Below, in pieces: positions 61,940 to 64,000 of a stretch of DNA of 64,000 nt. The notes under the pieces were generated by a model. That model saw only the letters and a program-made list of their open reading frames with translations, searched no databases and was not told the DNA's origin. Numbering within the stretch: position 1 is the first letter of the stretch; each line of letters begins with the position of its first letter. The DNA is taken from positions 1-64,000 of the forward strand of contig JAEYOY010000043.1 in assembly GCA_023411215.1 (NCBI GenBank). The letters are read 5' to 3'. A program made the translations under genes and the position numbers. The stretch is from Bacillota bacterium (GTDB taxonomy: Bacteria; Bacillota; Clostridia; Lachnospirales; Lachnospiraceae).

Positions 61940-62635
61940 CTATTTCTCCTCGACTTCAAATTTATAGCCAACACCCCAGATGGTCTTAATTGTCCAGGTA
62001 GGATGCTCAACAATATCTAGCTTAGAGCGAAGACGTTTAATATGTGAATCAACGGTTCTACTATCGCCAAAATAATCAAAACCCCACAAGCTATCCAGCA
62101 GATTATCTCTTGTAAATACCTTGTTTGGATTCATAGCTAATGTCCACATGGTTTCGATTTCTTTCTTTGTCAAAGCGATTTTCGTACCTGAGATATGTAG
62201 AGTATACTCATCGAGGTTTATCTCCAGGCTACCAATAGTCAAGACATTCTCAGAAGATGCCTCTTTGGTGGCCTTAGTCATACGTCTCATTACTGCTCTT
62301 ACCCTCGCCATTACTTCTCTTGGACTAAAAGGTTTCACTATATAATCGTCGGCGCCTATATCAAGGCCCATGATCTTATCAAAATCTTCTCCTCTTGCCG
62401 TAATAAGGATTACCGGTACATTGGATTTACTTCTGATCCTTCTACATACCTCATAGCCATCCTCCTTCGGCATCATAACATCCAGTAAGACTACATCAGG
62501 ATTGTATTGGGTAAAAAGACGAATTGCTTCTTCGCCGTCTCCCGCTACAACAGGTTCAAAGCCTTCCATTCTGGAGTAAGTAGATAAAATATCTGTAATA
62601 TCACGATTATCATCCGCGATTAGTATATGTTGCAT
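61940..62635 (-). CDS. OmpR/PhoB-family response regulator
   Basis: A 231-residue regulator with a receiver domain (1-115: ADDNRDI, phospho-acceptor Asp in PDVVLLDVMMP near 52, Lys in DYIVKPFSPRE near 101) and a C-terminal winged helix (130-230; RLRSKL and WGVGYKF). It is the first gene of the operon with the histidine kinase. ATG at 62635 with GGGAG 11 bases upstream is chosen; a TTG two codons earlier is equally spaced for the same box. Targets are unknown; the divergent Big_2 gene is a candidate. Confidence 0.94.
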   Translation of the reverse strand: MQHILIADDNRDITDILSTYSRMEGFEPVVAGDGEEAIRLFTQYNPDVVLLDVMMPKEDGYEVCRRIRSKSNVPVILITARGEDFDKIMGLDIGADDYIVKPFSPREVMARVRAVMRRMTKATKEASSENVLTIGSLEINLDEYTLHISGTKIALTKKEIETMWTLAMNPNKVFTRDNLLDSLWGFDYFGDSRTVDSHIKRLRSKLDIVEHPTWTIKTIWGVGYKFEVEEK

Positions 62636-63119
62636 TATCAAATTTCTCCCTTCTTAGTTATATCCCGTTTTTCCTTCGTATCTTGTTCAATTATTTTTTT
62701 GATTTATGGCAGCAAAGTAAAGGCCTGTGTTTTATGCAGACATAGCAATACATATGCTGCAACATAGGTCAGATCCTTGCACAAATCAAATTTACATTCC
62801 TTATTATATAGTATATGTTAGGTCGAAACAAGTAGAAAAACTTATCAATATTTTTATATTATTAATTTAAACCCAAAGGATCTATGGGCTTTCTCGTAAC
62901 TCATTACCATTTATGTAAAAAAATCGCAGGAACCCTTATAATAAGAGTCTTTTTGCGAATATATACTGTTATATTGCGGTAATTGTTCTGGAATATATTA
63001 AGTATTTATTATATATTTTTTTACATTATGACACTTTTCTGACAAAAACAATTGATATTATAGGAACAGAATAGATAGGATGTGACATAAGGAATTTCCA
63101 ATTATTCGGAGGAATAGCC
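62636..63119. other. Divergent intergenic region before the Big_2 gene
   Basis: No coding frame was seen in these 484 bases. An imperfect foldback lies at about 62926-62958 (CGCA..CTTAT / ATAAG..TGCG). A possible + strand promoter is TTGATA, 18 bases, TAGGAT, ending about 30 bases before the GGAGGA box. Partial dyad GCAG..CATATG near 62738-62760 may matter for the regulator gene. Otherwise it is AT-rich with nothing recognised. Confidence 0.4.
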
Positions 63120-64000
63120 ATGAAGAAGATAAAATTATGTAAATGCTTAATTACTCTTGGCTTAATTCTTTTCATTACTTTGCTTTTACCGTTGACATCA
63201 TACCATGTTGTAACCGCGCAGGCAGCCAGTATTGAAAAGGAAGTTAAAGACAGCTACAGATTAAATTTAAAGAGCGTTACATTAGTAAAAGGCAAATCAT
63301 TCAATTTAAAAGTTTACAATCTGGGTACAAACTCAAAGGTAAGCTTTAAATCCGATGATGCGGAAGTTGCTTCTGTTAGTGACGATGGTACAATAACTGC
63401 CAATAAGGTTGGTGCTACTATCGTTACAGTTACCATTAAGGATGGCATTGACAAGACACCGTTAACTTGCGATGTTACTGTCGGTCCTGCCGCAATTAGT
63501 GTTAAGTGGACACAAGAAAGAGCTTTTGTCGGGACAGGTAATGAAGATATCTTAAAGGTCATTATAAAACCAGACAATACAACTGAGGTTGCTAGATTTT
63601 CCAGCTATGACTCTTCCATTGCTACCGTTAGCTCCGGCGGTCGCCTCACTGCAAAGAAGGTAGGTATGACTTATTTATTTGCAGAGATTGATGCTACGAA
63701 TTTAGACGGTACCCGCAAGTTTGCAGTATGTACCGTATTCGTAACCAGCCCTAAGGATGTTCCTAAATTGCAGGAATACTTTAGCACTCATTCTGAGCTA
63801 AATCGGATACCCAGTTATGATTTAAACAAAGCATTGGATGAATTCTTCAATGGAGGTAGCGCAGAAGCGGCTGTAACAGCCGAGGATGCAACCGAGTCAG
63901 CATTGATAAAAGCATTGGATAGTTTCCTTGAAGAGAAATTCAAGTTATCTGAAATACGTGCAAAAATCAAGGCGGAACTCGAAGCTCTTACTAAGCCAAA
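63120..64000 (+). CDS. Secreted protein with bacterial Ig-like (Big_2) domains, truncated by window end
   Basis: The frame is open from ATG at 63120 (GGAGGA upstream) to the window edge, about 293 residues. A signal peptide covers about 1-36, ending at AQA. Two Big_2-like domains follow: residues 45-120 (LNLKSVTLVKGKSFNLKVYN, ASVSDDGTITANKVGATIVTVT) and 125-210 (ATVSSGGRLTAKKVGMTYLF). A helical region then begins near 215. Big_2 domains mediate surface attachment or carbohydrate and cell-wall binding. The C-terminus, with any enzyme or anchor, is outside the window. Confidence 0.85.
   Translation, partial: MKKIKLCKCLITLGLILFITLLLPLTSYHVVTAQAASIEKEVKDSYRLNLKSVTLVKGKSFNLKVYNLGTNSKVSFKSDDAEVASVSDDGTITANKVGATIVTVTIKDGIDKTPLTCDVTVGPAAISVKWTQERAFVGTGNEDILKVIIKPDNTTEVARFSSYDSSIATVSSGGRLTAKKVGMTYLFAEIDATNLDGTRKFAVCTVFVTSPKDVPKLQEYFSTHSELNRIPSYDLNKALDEFFNGGSAEAAVTAEDATESALIKALDSFLEEKFKLSEIRAKIKAELEALTKP

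Overview
The window looks like chromosomal DNA from a spore-forming, plant-polysaccharide-using anaerobe of the Lachnospiraceae/Clostridia. The reasons are moderate-to-low GC, strong Firmicutes-type ribosome binding sites (AGGAGG), a short alpha/beta-type SASP, AddAB instead of RecBCD, a low-GC-type ROK XylR, an exo-oligoxylanase of the Bacillus Rex type, and a ferredoxin-like aldo/keto reductase. No phage, transposase, CRISPR array, rRNA or tRNA was seen. Placement to genus is not possible from sequence reading alone.

Layout. 0-2 kb: end of a purine (NCS2/AzgA-type) permease gene and its likely GntR/HutC regulator, with matching operators. 2-9.3 kb: a methyltransferase, a secreted duplicated-domain protein, a Uup-like ABC-F ATPase and purA, with two kinds of unusual repeat between them. 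9.5-22 kb: accessory metabolism and regulation (GNATs, VOC protein, Zn-PLC-like protein, dUTPase, LysR, aldo/keto reductase, a TetR-controlled ABC exporter, a MarR-controlled nitroreductase). 22-27.4 kb: purB, a CE2-type esterase, purF and purC. 27.6-34.8 kb: a cell-surface polymer locus (GT2-TagF fusion, acyltransferase, LytR-CpsA-Psr ligase, lipoprotein) with an anion transporter. 35-37.4 kb: sulfur amino acid PLP enzymes. 37.5-46.6 kb: carbohydrate block with a GH94 phosphorylase, GH8 exo-oligoxylanase, xylulokinase and XylR, interrupted by hslO and a methyltransferase. 46.7-58.8 kb: HAD phosphatase, SASP, addA-addB, a small membrane protein, DegV and nadE. 59-64 kb: tandem GNAT, a likely 6S RNA with a consensus promoter, a two-component system, and the start of a secreted Ig-like (Big_2) protein.

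How parts fit. Xylo-oligosaccharides would be deacetylated (CE2 esterase), trimmed from the reducing end by GH8 to xylose, and xylulose phosphorylated by XylB under XylR control; GH94 adds phosphorolysis of a beta-linked disaccharide. Four purine genes and a purine permease lie in separate transcription units. Several regulators sit beside genes whose promoters carry the same palindrome as their own promoter (GntR, MarR), or have a doubled operator at their own promoter (TetR), so three small regulons can be read directly from the DNA.

The least explained content is non-coding: two adjoining giant imperfect hairpins between purA and the ABC-F gene, with related shorter copies at 24.9 and 37.5 kb, and a separate family of about 89-bp palindrome-rich tandem repeats at 5.0 and 12.9 kb. 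No clearly new protein system was recognised.
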